A stretch of 64,000 nt of DNA from Cyclobacteriaceae bacterium. GTDB taxonomy: Bacteria > Bacteroidota > Bacteroidia > Cytophagales > Cyclobacteriaceae. Location: NCBI GenBank assembly GCA_016787605.1, contig JAEUUE010000060.1:35048-99047 (forward strand). Direction: 5' to 3'. Position 1 is the first letter of the stretch. Each line of letters starts with the position of its first letter. Shown in pieces: positions 27,078 to 37,188 of the stretch. The translations under genes were made by a program, and so were the position numbers. The notes under the pieces are model-generated. The model made no database searches. It was given only the letters and a program-made list of their open reading frames with translations, and was not told the origin of the DNA.

Positions 27078-29024
27078 TTAAAAATCAAGGTTAGTAGTGT
27101 TGTTGTCCCAGAACACCCGAGGCTTAAGGTCAGCCTTTTGCTCCACCGTGTTGTTCAGGTTGGCGAAGTTGGCCGGGTACCAGTAGCTGCGCGGAAACTC
27201 ACCTGGGGTAGGGTTCAGCACAGGCTGCATACCCGACGGCATTCCCGTACGCCGGTACAGGTTGTAGGATTCCAGACCATTTCGGAACAGTGCGATCCAG
27301 TACTCACGGGCGATGTAGTTCATCGTCTCGTCGTTGGCTGTACCGGGCACGAGGTCAACCGGCTGCGTGCCTGCCTGGCTGGCGTCAAAGGCGGCCAATG
27401 CAGAGGCTACATAGTTGTTGACATCCGTGGTGTAGGTACCCGATGCATAGAAACTGTTGATGGTTGCTGCCTCGTTGGGAGCGGCTGCCACCGTGGTGGT
27501 ACCATAGGTGCCATTTACTGCCCAATCGCGCACATCCGTGAACGACTGACGCATGCCTTCTTCGAAGTACTGGCGAGCCGTACGGGCAGGACCGCCGAGC
27601 GGCAGGTACAGCGCGGCTTCCGCCAGCATGAAGTTCACAAAAGAACGCATCATGATCGGCTCCATACCGGCGCCACGCATACCTACGCCGGCACTAACAC
27701 CTGCACCGTTGTTGGCATCGAAACGACCGCCAACCGGGTAAGGGCCATACGCCGTGCGGAGAAGGCCATCCGGCGGAATACCCTGGGGATCGATGTGGTC
27801 GCGACCCCAGTAACCGCGGTCACTCACGTAGCAGAAGGTGCGACCCCAGGCAGCATCCGTAGGATCATTGGTAGGGTTCGTAGGCGCAACACCCATCGGG
27901 GCACGGCCGGCAATCGAGTTGTCGATGATGGCCGAACCGGTTGAAGTCGGGTAGTGCGAAGGAAGCGATTCTCCCAAGCAACGGATTTCGTTCGTGCTGG
28001 TGCTGTTGGCCGTAACCTGGCGGTAGAAGTAGAAGCGAATGCGGGGATCGCCGGGCTGTCCACCCTGGGTTGCATCGTATCCGTGGAACATGTGCCACAT
28101 CAGCCAGTTGGACTGGTAGTCGCCACCGCCAGCAGGATACTGTCCTACGAAAGCAGGGTGACGGGCATCCGGGTCAGCGGTCGTGAGACCATAGCGGAAT
28201 ACGAAGTTCTCAGTCTGTCCCGTGCCATTCACCGCATGTGCCGTGGTGTAGCCAATCAAACCGCCGGTAGCCGTGTTGTCGGCCAGCAACGCATTGATTC
28301 CAGCTGCAGCGGCAGTAGCATCCGTCAAACGGAGATTCAAATAGATCTTCAGCTTGATGGAGTTAGCCAAACGCACCCACTTGGTAAAGGTCGTGGTTGC
28401 CGAGGAGGCACCATTACCATAGTACATGTCGAAGATATCCGGAGCGATCGGGCTCTGGTAGCCGGGAGGAGCTGACGTCGTTGTCGGAGTCGTCAGGTCG
28501 ATCTTGGCAGAGTCCAGGAGTTCCAGCGCTTTCGTATACAGGTCAGCGGAGTTATCCACGCCCGGGTTGAAGTTACCATCCCCCTTGAAAGCCTGGGAGA
28601 ACGGAACATCACCGAACATGTCCACCAGCGACACCAGGGTATAAGCCTGGATAATGCGGGTGATACCCATGTGGCGGGCATACCGCTCATTCGGCTTGGT
28701 TTTATCCGGAACCGAAAGCTGCATCAGCGTATTGGCATCGTTGAGGATGTTGGCATACGCAGTGGACCATACGCCGTTGAAGGTCTCGGGCGTGATGGTC
28801 GTGCGGTAAATGGAGCTACCGCCGTTGATCAATCGGGTCAGCGATGAACCTGTTCCGTTGGTCCCGTTAAAGAGACCAGCGAGGCCTCGCTGCATGGAGT
28901 TGAGCATCAGGCTCGGCAACACCTGGCTGGGCTGAACCGCGTTGGGATCCTCCCGGAGGTCAAGCGTACACGAGGTGGCAATCACCACGCACAGCGCCAG
29001 TGCAATTTTCTTATATAGTTTCAT
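27078..29024 (-). CDS. SusD/RagB-like nutrient-binding outer-membrane lipoprotein (SusD-like family 2)
   Basis: A 648-residue lipoprotein with a lipobox at about residue 19 (I-A-T-S-C-T). The start of the mature protein, L-D-L-R-E-D-P-N-A-V-Q-P, is typical of the SusD-like_2 group (pattern D-x-x-P-N). TPR-like helices follow (T-L-V-S-L-V-D-M-F-G-D-V-P-F and the C-terminal I-A-R-E-Y-W-I-A-L-F-R-N-G-L-E-S-Y-N-L-Y-R-R-T-G). SusD proteins form the lid over the SusC channel and bind the ligand at the cell surface. The ligand here is unknown. The gene follows the SusC gene by 22 bases. Confidence 0.92.
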   Translation of the reverse strand: MKLYKKIALALCVVIATSCTLDLREDPNAVQPSQVLPSLMLNSMQRGLAGLFNGTNGTGSSLTRLINGGSSIYRTTITPETFNGVWSTAYANILNDANTLMQLSVPDKTKPNERYARHMGITRIIQAYTLVSLVDMFGDVPFSQAFKGDGNFNPGVDNSADLYTKALELLDSAKIDLTTPTTTSAPPGYQSPIAPDIFDMYYGNGASSATTTFTKWVRLANSIKLKIYLNLRLTDATAAAAGINALLADNTATGGLIGYTTAHAVNGTGQTENFVFRYGLTTADPDARHPAFVGQYPAGGGDYQSNWLMWHMFHGYDATQGGQPGDPRIRFYFYRQVTANSTSTNEIRCLGESLPSHYPTSTGSAIIDNSIAGRAPMGVAPTNPTNDPTDAAWGRTFCYVSDRGYWGRDHIDPQGIPPDGLLRTAYGPYPVGGRFDANNGAGVSAGVGMRGAGMEPIMMRSFVNFMLAEAALYLPLGGPARTARQYFEEGMRQSFTDVRDWAVNGTYGTTTVAAAPNEAATINSFYASGTYTTDVNNYVASALAAFDASQAGTQPVDLVPGTANDETMNYIAREYWIALFRNGLESYNLYRRTGMPSGMQPVLNPTPGEFPRSYWYPANFANLNNTVEQKADLKPRVFWDNNTTNLDF

Positions 29025-29046
29025 ATCAATTTTCGCGTTAAGGTTA

Positions 29047-32000
29047 TCAGAATGTGAGACGCAGCACAGCGCCGTATCTCTTCATGCTAGGACCGGTCAG
29101 GTAGTCGAAGCCTGCACCCGCGTTAACACCCAAGCTCGCTACTTCCGGATCCCAGTTCACATACTTGGGAGTACCGAAGGCTACAAACCAGAGGTTGTTT
29201 CCGTTCAGCGTGATGGAAGCGCTCTTGATGGGCGTCTTGCTCAGGATCGACTTCGGCAGCTGGTAGCTGAGCGAAATTTCGCGGAGACGGATATTGGTGG
29301 CATCGTACATGGCGTTGTCGTTGCGGCCGAAGAACTGGAGGTTGAATCCATAGTCGGCAGCCGTCAACTGGATATCGTTCGGCAAGAAGCCGTCGTTGAT
29401 ACCGTCGCCATCCGTGTCAGCACGCTTCACGCCAGGAGCGATGAAGGCGAGGTCACGGTTCAACACGCTCTCAGGAGCCAACACACCGCGGGCGAGGAGG
29501 GCAGACGGGGTAGAACCGTACATCTTGCCACCCTTGCGGTAGTCGAACTGGAACTGGAGGGAAAGTCCCTTCCAGGAGAAGGTGTTGATCAAGCTGGTGA
29601 GGTAATCCGGGTTCGGATCGCCCAGTTCGCCGATGATCGGGTCGAGTTCATGGAAACCGTCAGCCTGCACAATCTTCTGACCATCAGGGGAGCGGGCAAT
29701 GCGCGTACCCTTGATGATGTTCATCGGGCGGCCAGGAACGGCGAAGTTACCCAGGTCGGTAAAGCCGGCGAGTACGATCTGGTCGATACCCGTACCCAGG
29801 GTTTCCACCACCGGGCGAACCAGCGTGAAATTCCAGGTCAGATCCCACTGGAAGGCACCCAACTTGAGCGGAGTGGCCGTCAAGCCGATTTCCATACCCT
29901 CGTTCTTCAGTTTACCGAGGTTGAGGTAAGTAGCGGTATAACCGGTAGCGGGGTCAATGGGAGCATTCGTGATGAGGTCGGTAGTCGAACGATTGTACAC
30001 GGTGAAGTCGATGCCGATACGCTCCTTGAGGAACTTGGCTTCGAATCCAGCTTCAATTTCCGTGAACAACTCAGGCTTCAGACCACGGTTTCCGAGACGA
30101 TCGGAAATCGTGTGCTGGCTGTAGGCACCGCTGGCGTCGATGTAACCGCGGGGGTTGGAGGCAACCACCGTGCGGGTTCCATAGAGCGGGCCGAGACCGG
30201 CCGAGGTACCATAACCCAAGCGGATTTTCAAGAAGTTAAGAGCGTCAGACTTCAGGGAAGTGAACGCATCCGTCAACACAAAGGAGGTTGACACCGAAGG
30301 GTACAGGATGCTGTTGTTACCATTCTCCAGGGTTGACGTCCAGTCGTTACGAGCCGCCAGGTTCAAGAACAGGTAGTTCTTGTAGTCAAACTGGAAGTCC
30401 GCATACAGACCGTAGCGCTGCTGCTCCTCCGTGCGATAGAAGGCACGGCCATCGAAGGCAGATGCACGGGAAGAAGTCGTCGTGAAGTTGGAGTGACGCA
30501 TCAGGCCGAATACCACCTGGCCTTCCGAGTAGGCGCCATCGCGCTGGAAGTAGTCGTTACGTGCGTTGAAACCAACACGGGACGACATATTGATATCCGC
30601 CGTAATCTCGCGGTTGTAGCTGAAGATGAAGTCGTGGTTCCAGATGTTGTTACCAATCACCTGGGTCTGCAGCACACCGTTGTTGATGTTCGGGTAGCTG
30701 GCGCTGATCCCCTTGTTGAACGAACGGGTCTGACGCTGCGTATAGGTGTCAAAACCTACACGATAGGCGAGCGACATCTGATCGTTGAAGTCGTAGGTGA
30801 GCGTATTGCTGGTGAACATGCGCTCCGTTACGTCGGTCTCTTGGGTATACTCCGCAATCCAGCGCGCGTTCGGGATGTCGTTACCGGGACGATACCAGAT
30901 CATCCGCTTGTCGCCAGGGACTTCAAACGGGAACAGTTTTTCGTCGTTGATATTATAGTTACCCGGTGAATACAGGAAGTTGGCATAGAGGGAAGGCACA
31001 CCGCCGAAGGCTGCGCCACCACCCGTCGCGCCGTTGAGCGGAGGGGAAGCAAAATCCGTATTGGAGTACATCACCGAGGAGCGGAACGACATCTTGTCGC
31101 TGATGGAACCGTTGAAGCCTACAGAAGCGTTGATCTTCTTCAGGTCGTTTCCAGGGGCATAACCTTCTTCCGTGGTGTAACCGACGGTGGCGGTAATGCT
31201 CAGCTTATCGGTACCACCGCTGATGGTAGCCGAGGTGTTGGACACAAGACCTTTGCGGAAGAAGTCATTCAGGTCGAGGGAATAACGATAAGGAATCCGC
31301 TTGAACATGAAATCCTTCGCGAAGGCATTGTTACGAACCGGGTCGCCGTTCCACTGGTACGGGTGACCGATCGAGTCGATTTCGCGGTAGTTGGCACCCC
31401 AGTTGCTGAAGAACTGGGCCGTGTTGGTCAACTGCTGGAAACCGTTACCGTAGTTCTGCTGCAGGTCAGGAAGGGAGGCGATCTCGGTGAAGGAAACGGT
31501 CTGCTGGAGCGTTACTTCCGGCTCGCGCTTCTTGCCGCTGCCCGACTTGGTATTCACGAGGATTACCCCGTTGCGGCCCTGGTCACCATAAAGAACGGTA
31601 GCGGCCAGACCTTTCAACACGTTGATACTCTCGATGGAGTTCGGGTCGAGGTCAAGGAAGCGGCTGGTTGCCGTAGCCGTACCACCCGTGGTGAAGCCGG
31701 AGGCATCGTTGGTGGACGAGTTGAACGGTACACCGTCAACCACCCAGAGGGGCTGCGTGTTGCCCGTGATCGTGGTATAACCGCGGATGTTGATGGACGA
31801 TCCGGTACCGGCTGTACCACCCGTCGGGTTGATTACCACACCGGGAATTTTGCCCATGAGAATACGACCCACGTCGTTGAGGGGGCGGGCAGCAATCTGC
31901 TCGTTACCCACACGACCTACGGCATAACCGAGGGCCTTTTTCTCCTTGGCAAATCCCTGGCCAGTGACCACCACTTCGGTGAGCTGCTTGGTGTCAGGCA

Positions 32001-32286
32001 CCATGGCCATGTCGATCACTGAGCGCTCGCCGATCTCGACCGACTCCGTAGCGTAGCCGATAAACGAGAAATCCAGCGTGCCGCCTGTAGCGGGCACACT
32101 CAGCTTAAAGTTACCGTCGGTGTCGGTAACCGTTCCGTTCGTAGTGCCTCGCAGCAATACGTTAACGCCCGGCAATGCCGACCCATCTTCCTGGGCCGTC
32201 ACCCTGCCTGAAACCACCCGTTCCTGCGCCCATACGAAGCTGGTCACAAAAACGAATGAGAAGCATAACAGTAGAAACTTCTTCAT
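29047..32286 (-). CDS. SusC/RagA family TonB-linked outer-membrane protein
   Basis: A 1079-residue TonB-dependent transporter. Order of parts: signal peptide (~1-20); carboxypeptidase-regulatory-like beta-sandwich (~22-100, V-S-G-R-V-T-A-Q-E-D-G); plug domain (~115-235, with I-N-I-R-G-Y and P-L-W-V-V-D-G-V-P-F); then a 22-strand barrel to the final aromatic Phe. It imports a ligand caught by SusD using energy from TonB-ExbBD. Codon use is strongly biased, which creates very long open frames on the opposite strand. There is no enzyme gene, sigma factor or anti-sigma gene beside it, so neither substrate nor control can be read from context. Confidence 0.95.
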   Translation of the reverse strand: MKKFLLLCFSFVFVTSFVWAQERVVSGRVTAQEDGSALPGVNVLLRGTTNGTVTDTDGNFKLSVPATGGTLDFSFIGYATESVEIGERSVIDMAMVPDTKQLTEVVVTGQGFAKEKKALGYAVGRVGNEQIAARPLNDVGRILMGKIPGVVINPTGGTAGTGSSINIRGYTTITGNTQPLWVVDGVPFNSSTNDASGFTTGGTATATSRFLDLDPNSIESINVLKGLAATVLYGDQGRNGVILVNTKSGSGKKREPEVTLQQTVSFTEIASLPDLQQNYGNGFQQLTNTAQFFSNWGANYREIDSIGHPYQWNGDPVRNNAFAKDFMFKRIPYRYSLDLNDFFRKGLVSNTSATISGGTDKLSITATVGYTTEEGYAPGNDLKKINASVGFNGSISDKMSFRSSVMYSNTDFASPPLNGATGGGAAFGGVPSLYANFLYSPGNYNINDEKLFPFEVPGDKRMIWYRPGNDIPNARWIAEYTQETDVTERMFTSNTLTYDFNDQMSLAYRVGFDTYTQRQTRSFNKGISASYPNINNGVLQTQVIGNNIWNHDFIFSYNREITADINMSSRVGFNARNDYFQRDGAYSEGQVVFGLMRHSNFTTTSSRASAFDGRAFYRTEEQQRYGLYADFQFDYKNYLFLNLAARNDWTSTLENGNNSILYPSVSTSFVLTDAFTSLKSDALNFLKIRLGYGTSAGLGPLYGTRTVVASNPRGYIDASGAYSQHTISDRLGNRGLKPELFTEIEAGFEAKFLKERIGIDFTVYNRSTTDLITNAPIDPATGYTATYLNLGKLKNEGMEIGLTATPLKLGAFQWDLTWNFTLVRPVVETLGTGIDQIVLAGFTDLGNFAVPGRPMNIIKGTRIARSPDGQKIVQADGFHELDPIIGELGDPNPDYLTSLINTFSWKGLSLQFQFDYRKGGKMYGSTPSALLARGVLAPESVLNRDLAFIAPGVKRADTDGDGINDGFLPNDIQLTAADYGFNLQFFGRNDNAMYDATNIRLREISLSYQLPKSILSKTPIKSASITLNGNNLWFVAFGTPKYVNWDPEVASLGVNAGAGFDYLTGPSMKRYGAVLRLTF

Positions 32287-32505
32287 AGGTTTTAGTTTAG
32301 GTTAAAATTGAACTAGGGGCTAAAAATAGACCCAAAAGTCAAAAAAGAAAATACCGCGTTATCGTTTTGTTAAAAACTTTCTTCGGCAAACCAGACCATC
32401 CAACAGCCGATTAACCCTAAAAATGGCCATTCCATGAAAAAAAATGCGGTTCCTGAGGAGGGTACCCAAACCGGGGTGGGGACAGAAAATACCCCAAAAA
32501 ATCAT

Positions 32506-32530
32506 AAAAAAAGGCACCCTGGGGTGCCTT
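32506..32530 (-). terminator. Intrinsic terminator after rpmA
   Basis: On the minus strand the hairpin AAGGCACCC/GGGTGCCTT (near-continuous stem, very short loop) is followed by a run of T residues. It lies about 25 bases beyond the rpmA stop. Confidence 0.8.
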
Positions 32531-32554
32531 CTGCAATCGTTGGAAATGGAAGAA

Positions 32555-32812
32555 TTACGCCTCGGCTACCACCGAAACGAAAGACTTGTCGGCCCGGCCC
32601 TTCTTGAACAGCACCGTACCGTCGGTCAGCGCATAGAGCGTGTGGTCTTTGCCCATGCCCACGTTCCGGCCCGGATGATGCCGGGTGCCGCGCTGGCGGA
32701 CAATAATATTACCGGCCACCACCTTCTGGCCGCCGAATACCTTGATGCCAAGCCGTTTGCTTTCCGACTCGCGGCCGTTCTTTACTTTACCTTCCCCTTT
32801 CTTATGTGCCAT
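32555..32812 (-). CDS. rpmA: 50S ribosomal protein L27
   Basis: An 85-residue L27: M-A-H-K-K-G-E-G at the start, [12 protein letters not shown], and [13 protein letters not shown]. The flexible N-terminus reaches the peptidyl-transferase centre. It lacks the cleaved N-terminal leader found in Firmicutes L27. It follows rplU by 41 bases in the usual rplU-rpmA order; no obgE is attached here. Confidence 0.97.
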   Translation of the reverse strand: MAHKKGEGKVKNGRESESKRLGIKVFGGQKVVAGNIIVRQRGTRHHPGRNVGMGKDHTLYALTDGTVLFKKGRADKSFVSVVAEA

Positions 32813-32853
32813 GGCGTATCAGTAGTTATAGCTAGTAATTATTGTGTGCCCGA

Positions 32854-33168
32854 CTATTTGCTGCTAATGCTTTCCACCTGAATCTTGGTCAGCGGCTGGC
32901 GGTGGCCATTTTTCTTGGCGTAGCCCTTGCGGCGCTTCTTCTTGAAGACAATCACCTTGTCGTCCTTTACCTGTTCGAGCACCTTGCAGGAAATGGAGGC
33001 GCCTTTGATGGTCGGCTGGCCCACCTGGACCTTGCCATCGGCATCAATAAGCAGCACCCGGTCAAACTGAACCTTGGCGCCTATTTCAGCTTCGATACGG
33101 GGAGCATAGAGGTACTGGTCTTTCTCCACCTTGAATTGCTTTCCGGCAATATCCACTACAGCGTACAT
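32854..33168 (-). CDS. rplU: 50S ribosomal protein L21
   Basis: A 104-residue L21: M-Y-A-V-V-D-I-A-G-K-Q-F-K-V at the start and the C-terminal F-K-K-K-R-R-K-G-Y-x-K-x-x-G-H-R-Q motif that binds 23S rRNA. First gene of the rplU-rpmA operon, with a canonical promoter about 26 bases upstream. Confidence 0.97.
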   Translation of the reverse strand: MYAVVDIAGKQFKVEKDQYLYAPRIEAEIGAKVQFDRVLLIDADGKVQVGQPTIKGASISCKVLEQVKDDKVIVFKKKRRKGYAKKNGHRQPLTKIQVESISSK

Positions 33169-33194
33169 GACAGTCGGTTTTTAAAAATGGACTG

Positions 33195-33225
33195 CAAAGA
33201 TAGAAGACAAGGCCTGAAAAACCAA
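33195..33225 (-). promoter_or_regulatory. Promoter TTG-N20-TATCTTTG for rplU-rpmA
   Basis: On the minus strand, TTG (33223-33225) and a perfect -7 box TATCTTTG (33195-33202) with 20 bases between them. Confidence 0.7.
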
Positions 33226-33513
33226 CGGATGGTCAAAAATGGCCAAAATGGCTCAAAATAGGCCCTCTGGCGAGGCCCGACAGGCCCAGCAAGGCGCCCG
33301 CCAGGAGCCCGACCCCCGGCTGAGCACCGCCCCAGGCCTGACCTTGTCTAGGGCGCATGACGTGCAAGTTTTGACCCTAAAAATTTTTGGAAAAATTTTC
33401 TCGAATACCCCGACTTAAGGAGGCCGATGATAAGTGAATGAGAATGAATTGTTAAGGCGTGAACACATTAACCAAGCTGGAAAAATTGCCTTCGTCCGCG
33501 GCTTTGACTGTCC
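33226..33513. other. Non-coding gap between rplU and nrdB
   Basis: I find no credible gene here. The stretch 33282-33355 is clearly GC-rich. It is followed by AAAATTTTT-GG-AAAAATTTT (33380-33399), a perfect nine-base AT dyad, and then AT-rich DNA. None of it matches an NrdR box or a known riboswitch core that I can recognise. Confidence 0.5.
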
Positions 33514-33544
33514 TTTGATATCAGGGGTGCATTTCAAATATTTG
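33514..33544 (+). promoter_or_regulatory. Promoter TTTG-N19-AATATTTG for nrdB-nrdA
   Basis: TTTG (33514-33517) and AATATTTG (33537-33544; one mismatch to TAnnTTTG) are separated by exactly 19 bases. Transcription would begin near 33550, at the very base of the foldable leader, leaving a leader of about 135 bases before nrdB. Confidence 0.55.
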
Positions 33545-33546
33545 TT

Positions 33547-33632
33547 GGTTCCCGCATCCTACTGGACGAAACTGAATCACGAACCGTGAGCAGGCCTTCG
33601 TCACCGTACCTGGAAGGATCGGGCCCGGAACC
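33547..33632 (+). promoter_or_regulatory. Strongly foldable leader element upstream of nrdB, candidate regulatory RNA
   Basis: Nested complementary segments build one long irregular stem. GGTTCC (33547-33552) pairs with GGAACC (33627-33632), ATCC (33556-33559) with GGAT (33616-33619), TAC (33560-33562) with GTA (33606-33608), and GACGAA (33565-33570) with TTCGTC (33597-33602). At the tip, TCACG (33577-33581) pairs with CGTGA (33585-33589). That is about 24 pairs in correct nesting with internal loops, over 86 bases. A promoter sits just upstream and nrdB starts 50 bases downstream. I recognise no known riboswitch class; in particular no B12-box. Confidence 0.5.
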
Positions 33633-33682
33633 TGAAACAACACATTGAGTATAGTATTCCAATAGTTCAACCGATTTTGCCT

Positions 33683-34672
33683 ATGAACCGACCTGCATCC
33701 GACGAACCGATCCTGCGCGAGAACAAAGATCGATTTGTACTCTTTCCCATTCGACATCATGACATCTGGAAGTTTTACAAGCAGGCGGAAGCCAGTTTCT
33801 GGACGGCCGAGGAGATTGACCTGAGCCATGACCTTCGCGACTGGGCCAACCTCAATGACGGCGAAAGGCACTTTATTACCCATGTTTTGGCCTTTTTTGC
33901 CGCCAGCGACGGCATTGTGAACGAAAACCTGGCCGAACACTTCATCGCCGAAGTACAGTATACGGAGGCCAAATTCTTCTATGGCTTCCAGATCGCCATC
34001 GAAAACATCCACTCGGAGACCTATTCCCTGCTGATCGACACCTATGTAAAGGATCCCAAGGAAAAGGACGCCCTCTTCCACGGCATCGACACCATGGAAT
34101 GCGTCAAGAAGAAGGCCGACTGGGCCCTGCGCTGGATCAGCAACGGGAATTTCCAGGAGCGCCTCATCGCGTTTGCCGCCGTGGAAGGAATCTTCTTCTC
34201 CGGCTCCTTCTGTTCCATCTTCTGGCTGAAGAAGCGCGGCCTGATGCCCGGATTGAGCTTCTCCAATGAACTGATCTCCCGCGACGAAGGGCTGCACTGC
34301 GACTTCGCCTGCCACCTCTATACCAAGCACGTAGTCAACCGGCTCCCGGAAGAGCGTGTGATCGAGATCATCCGCGATGCGGTGAAGATCGAGCAGGAGT
34401 TTGTCACTGACGCCCTGCCGGTCAACCTGATCGGGATGAATTCCCAGCTCATGTGCCAGTACATCGAATTCGTGGCCGACCGCCTGCTCCACGAGCTGGT
34501 GGGCAAAAAGATCTATGGGGCCACCAACCCCTTTGACTTTATGGAAATGATTTCCCTCCGCGGAAAGACCAATTTCTTCGAAAAACGCGTGGCTGAGTAC
34601 CAGAAGGCCGGCGTCATGAAAAGCACCGAAAAAGAAGGGACTCCGAAATTTTCATTGAATGAAGATTTTTGA
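33683..34672 (+). CDS. nrdB: Ribonucleoside-diphosphate reductase small (R2, beta) subunit
   Basis: A 329-residue class I R2 protein. The di-iron site and radical follow the eukaryote-like pattern: Asp76 (A-A-S-D-G-I-V-N), Glu107 and His110 (I-E-N-I-H) and radical Tyr114 (S-E-T-Y-S-L-L-I-D). Further on are the second-half ligands in V-E-G-I-F-F-S and S-R-D-E-G-L-H. It generates the tyrosyl radical used by the large subunit to make deoxynucleotides. The order nrdB then nrdA is the reverse of Escherichia coli. I use the ATG at 33683, not the TTG at 33677. Confidence 0.95.
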   Translation: MNRPASDEPILRENKDRFVLFPIRHHDIWKFYKQAEASFWTAEEIDLSHDLRDWANLNDGERHFITHVLAFFAASDGIVNENLAEHFIAEVQYTEAKFFYGFQIAIENIHSETYSLLIDTYVKDPKEKDALFHGIDTMECVKKKADWALRWISNGNFQERLIAFAAVEGIFFSGSFCSIFWLKKRGLMPGLSFSNELISRDEGLHCDFACHLYTKHVVNRLPEERVIEIIRDAVKIEQEFVTDALPVNLIGMNSQLMCQYIEFVADRLLHELVGKKIYGATNPFDFMEMISLRGKTNFFEKRVAEYQKAGVMKSTEKEGTPKFSLNEDF

Positions 34673-34725
34673 TACCTTATGACACCATTTTTTAAGCTTT
34701 TTCAACACCCTAACAACCCGACGAC

Positions 34726-37188
34726 ATGCTCGTAGTGAAGCGGGACGGACACAGAGAGTCCGTCAAGTTCGACAAGATTACTGCCCGGATCGAGAAACTC
34801 TGCTATGGCCTCGATCCGAAATTCGTTAACCCGGTTGAGGTGGCCATGAAAGTGATCAATGGCCTCTATGACGGCGTATCCACCCAGGAATTGGACAACC
34901 TGGCTGCCGAGATCGCCGCCACGATGACTACCCGTCACCCTGACTTTGCCAAGCTCGCCGCCCGCATCGCGGTATCCAACCTGCATAAGACCACCAGTAA
35001 GTCGTTTTCCAATACGATGAAGCGACTCTACCAGCATGTGGATGCCAAAACCGGCCAGAATGCGCCCATGATCTCCAAGGAAACCTGGAAAGTGATCAAG
35101 ACGCATGCCGCTGAACTCGATGATGCGGTGCTCTATGACCGCGACTTCAGCTATGACTTCTTCGGCTACAAGACGCTGGAGCGCTCGTACCTGATGAAGA
35201 TCGACGGCAAAGTGGTGGAACGCCCCCAGCACATGCTCATGCGTGTCGCGGTGGGAATCCACGGCGAAGACATCCCTGCCGCCATCGAAACCTACAACCT
35301 CCTTTCGGAGAAGTGGTTTACCCATGCCACCCCCACGCTCTTCAATGCCGGTACCCCGAAGCCCCAGCTTTCATCCTGCTTCCTGCTGACGATGAAAGAC
35401 GACAGCATCGACGGCATCTACGATACGCTGAAGAACTGTGCGAAGATTTCCCAGTCTGCCGGCGGCATCGGCCTGAGCATCCACAACGTACGCGCCAAAG
35501 GGTCCTACATCAAGGGAACCGGCGGAACGTCGAACGGCATCGTGCCCATGCTCCGCAACTTTGACATGACGGCCCGTTACGTCGACCAGGGCGGCGGCAA
35601 GCGCAAAGGCAGCTTCGCCATCTACCTGGAACCGTGGCACGCCGACATTTTCGAATTCCTCGACCTGAAGAAGAACCACGGCAAGGAAGAAATGCGCGCC
35701 CGCGACCTCTTCTACGCCCTCTGGATTCCGGATCTCTTCATGAAGCGCGTGGAAGCCAACGAAATGTGGTCGCTGTTCTGCCCCAACGAGGCACCCGGCC
35801 TGGCTGATTGCTGGGGTGAGGATTTCGAGCGGCTTTACGAGAAATATGAGAAGGAAGGAAAGTTCCGTCGCCAGGTAAAGGCACAGGACCTCTGGTTTGA
35901 AGTGCTGGAGTCACAAATCGAAACCGGGACGCCCTACATTCTCTACAAGGACGCAGCCAACCGCAAGTCGAACCAAAAAAACCTGGGTACCATCAAGTCC
36001 AGCAACCTGTGCACCGAAATCATGGAGTACACCTCCTCCGATGAGATCGCCGTGTGCAACCTGGCTTCCCTTGCCCTTCCCAAGTTTGTCACCCCCGATG
36101 GCAAGTTCGATCACCAGCGGCTCTATGAGATCACCAAAGTGGTGACCCGCAACCTCAACAAGGTTATCGACATCAACTACTACCCCGTACCGGAGGCCCG
36201 GCGCTCGAACATGCGTCACCGTCCTATCGGGCTAGGCGTGCAGGGATTGGCCGACGTGTTTATCATGCTGCGCATGCCTTTCGATTCGGAAGATGCGCGG
36301 GGATTGAACGCAGACATTTTCGAAACCATCTACTTCGGCGCCATGGAAGCCTCCATGGAGGAAGCGAAAAAGAATGGCCCCTACGAAACCTTCAAGGGCT
36401 CGCCGGTATCGAAAGGTATCTTCCAGTTCGATATGTGGGGCGTTACCCCTTCCTCCGGACGCTGGAACTGGGATCAGCTGAAGCGCGATGTGAAGCAGCA
36501 TGGCGTACGCAACTCCCTGCTCCTCGCCCCGATGCCCACGGCCTCCACGTCACAGATCCTCGGCAACAACGAGTGCTTCGAACCGTATACCTCGAACATC
36601 TATACCCGGCGCACACTCTCCGGCGAGTTCATCGTGGTGAACAAACACCTGATGCGCGACCTGATGGCCCTCAACCTGTGGAGCGACGCCATGCGCCAGA
36701 AACTGATTGCCGCCAACGGATCTGTCCAGGACATCCCGGAAATCCCGCAGCACATCAAGGACATCTACCGGACAGTGTGGGAAATTTCGCAGAAAGCCAT
36801 CATCGACATGTCGGCTGACCGCGGGGCCTACATCTGCCAGTCGCAGAGCCTCAACATCCACATCACCAACCCGAACTTCGGGAAACTGACGTCGATGCAC
36901 TTCTACGCGTGGAAGAAGGGACTGAAGACCGGCATGTACTACCTCCGGTCAACAGCCGCCGCCGATGCGATCAAGTTCACCGTCGACAAGGCCTCCATGC
37001 AGCAGCCGGCGGCACAGGAAGCAGCCGTTGCCGCTACGGCAGCCGTCGAAGCGACCGTATCGCAGCCGGCTACGGCCCCGGCCAGCCTCGAAGGACAGCA
37101 GGCCATCCCTTATGCCGACGAGCAGAAGCGCGCCGATATGGCCTGCTCGCTGGATAACCCCGATGCCTGCGAGGCTTGCGGAAGCTGA
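34726..37188 (+). CDS. nrdA: Ribonucleoside-diphosphate reductase large (R1, alpha) subunit
   Basis: An 820-residue class I R1. An N-terminal ATP-cone (~1-95, M-L-V-V-K-R-D-G-H) is the allosteric activity site. The ten-stranded barrel contains [19 protein letters not shown] (catalytic Asn-x-Cys-x-Glu) and P-M-P-T-A-S-T-S-Q. The C-terminus ends in C-E-A-C-G-S, the swinging Cys pair that receives electrons from thioredoxin. Between the barrel and that tail lies an Ala/Val/Gln-rich linker of ~50 residues. The gene follows nrdB by 53 bases, so both depend on the same upstream control region. Confidence 0.95.
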   Translation: MLVVKRDGHRESVKFDKITARIEKLCYGLDPKFVNPVEVAMKVINGLYDGVSTQELDNLAAEIAATMTTRHPDFAKLAARIAVSNLHKTTSKSFSNTMKRLYQHVDAKTGQNAPMISKETWKVIKTHAAELDDAVLYDRDFSYDFFGYKTLERSYLMKIDGKVVERPQHMLMRVAVGIHGEDIPAAIETYNLLSEKWFTHATPTLFNAGTPKPQLSSCFLLTMKDDSIDGIYDTLKNCAKISQSAGGIGLSIHNVRAKGSYIKGTGGTSNGIVPMLRNFDMTARYVDQGGGKRKGSFAIYLEPWHADIFEFLDLKKNHGKEEMRARDLFYALWIPDLFMKRVEANEMWSLFCPNEAPGLADCWGEDFERLYEKYEKEGKFRRQVKAQDLWFEVLESQIETGTPYILYKDAANRKSNQKNLGTIKSSNLCTEIMEYTSSDEIAVCNLASLALPKFVTPDGKFDHQRLYEITKVVTRNLNKVIDINYYPVPEARRSNMRHRPIGLGVQGLADVFIMLRMPFDSEDARGLNADIFETIYFGAMEASMEEAKKNGPYETFKGSPVSKGIFQFDMWGVTPSSGRWNWDQLKRDVKQHGVRNSLLLAPMPTASTSQILGNNECFEPYTSNIYTRRTLSGEFIVVNKHLMRDLMALNLWSDAMRQKLIAANGSVQDIPEIPQHIKDIYRTVWEISQKAIIDMSADRGAYICQSQSLNIHITNPNFGKLTSMHFYAWKKGLKTGMYYLRSTAAADAIKFTVDKASMQQPAAQEAAVAATAAVEATVSQPATAPASLEGQQAIPYADEQKRADMACSLDNPDACEACGS

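Noticed and set aside
27138-27944. 268-codon open frame opposite the SusD-like gene
   Set aside because: Same cause: antisense of a biased gene, Arg/Gly/Val-rich, no start region or family features.
28942-30291. 449-codon open frame opposite the SusC/SusD genes
   Set aside because: It is a by-product of the strong codon bias of the genes on the other strand. The translation is low in aromatic residues, lacks any motif and crosses two real genes.
33547-33632. Cobalamin riboswitch controlling the reductase genes
   Set aside because: The B12-box and the conserved core of that riboswitch are absent, and class I reductase does not need B12. The element is kept as unclassified.
33672-33679. Second -7 box (CGATTTTG) directly before nrdB
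   Set aside because: It has two mismatches to TAnnTTTG, both in the conserved TA.
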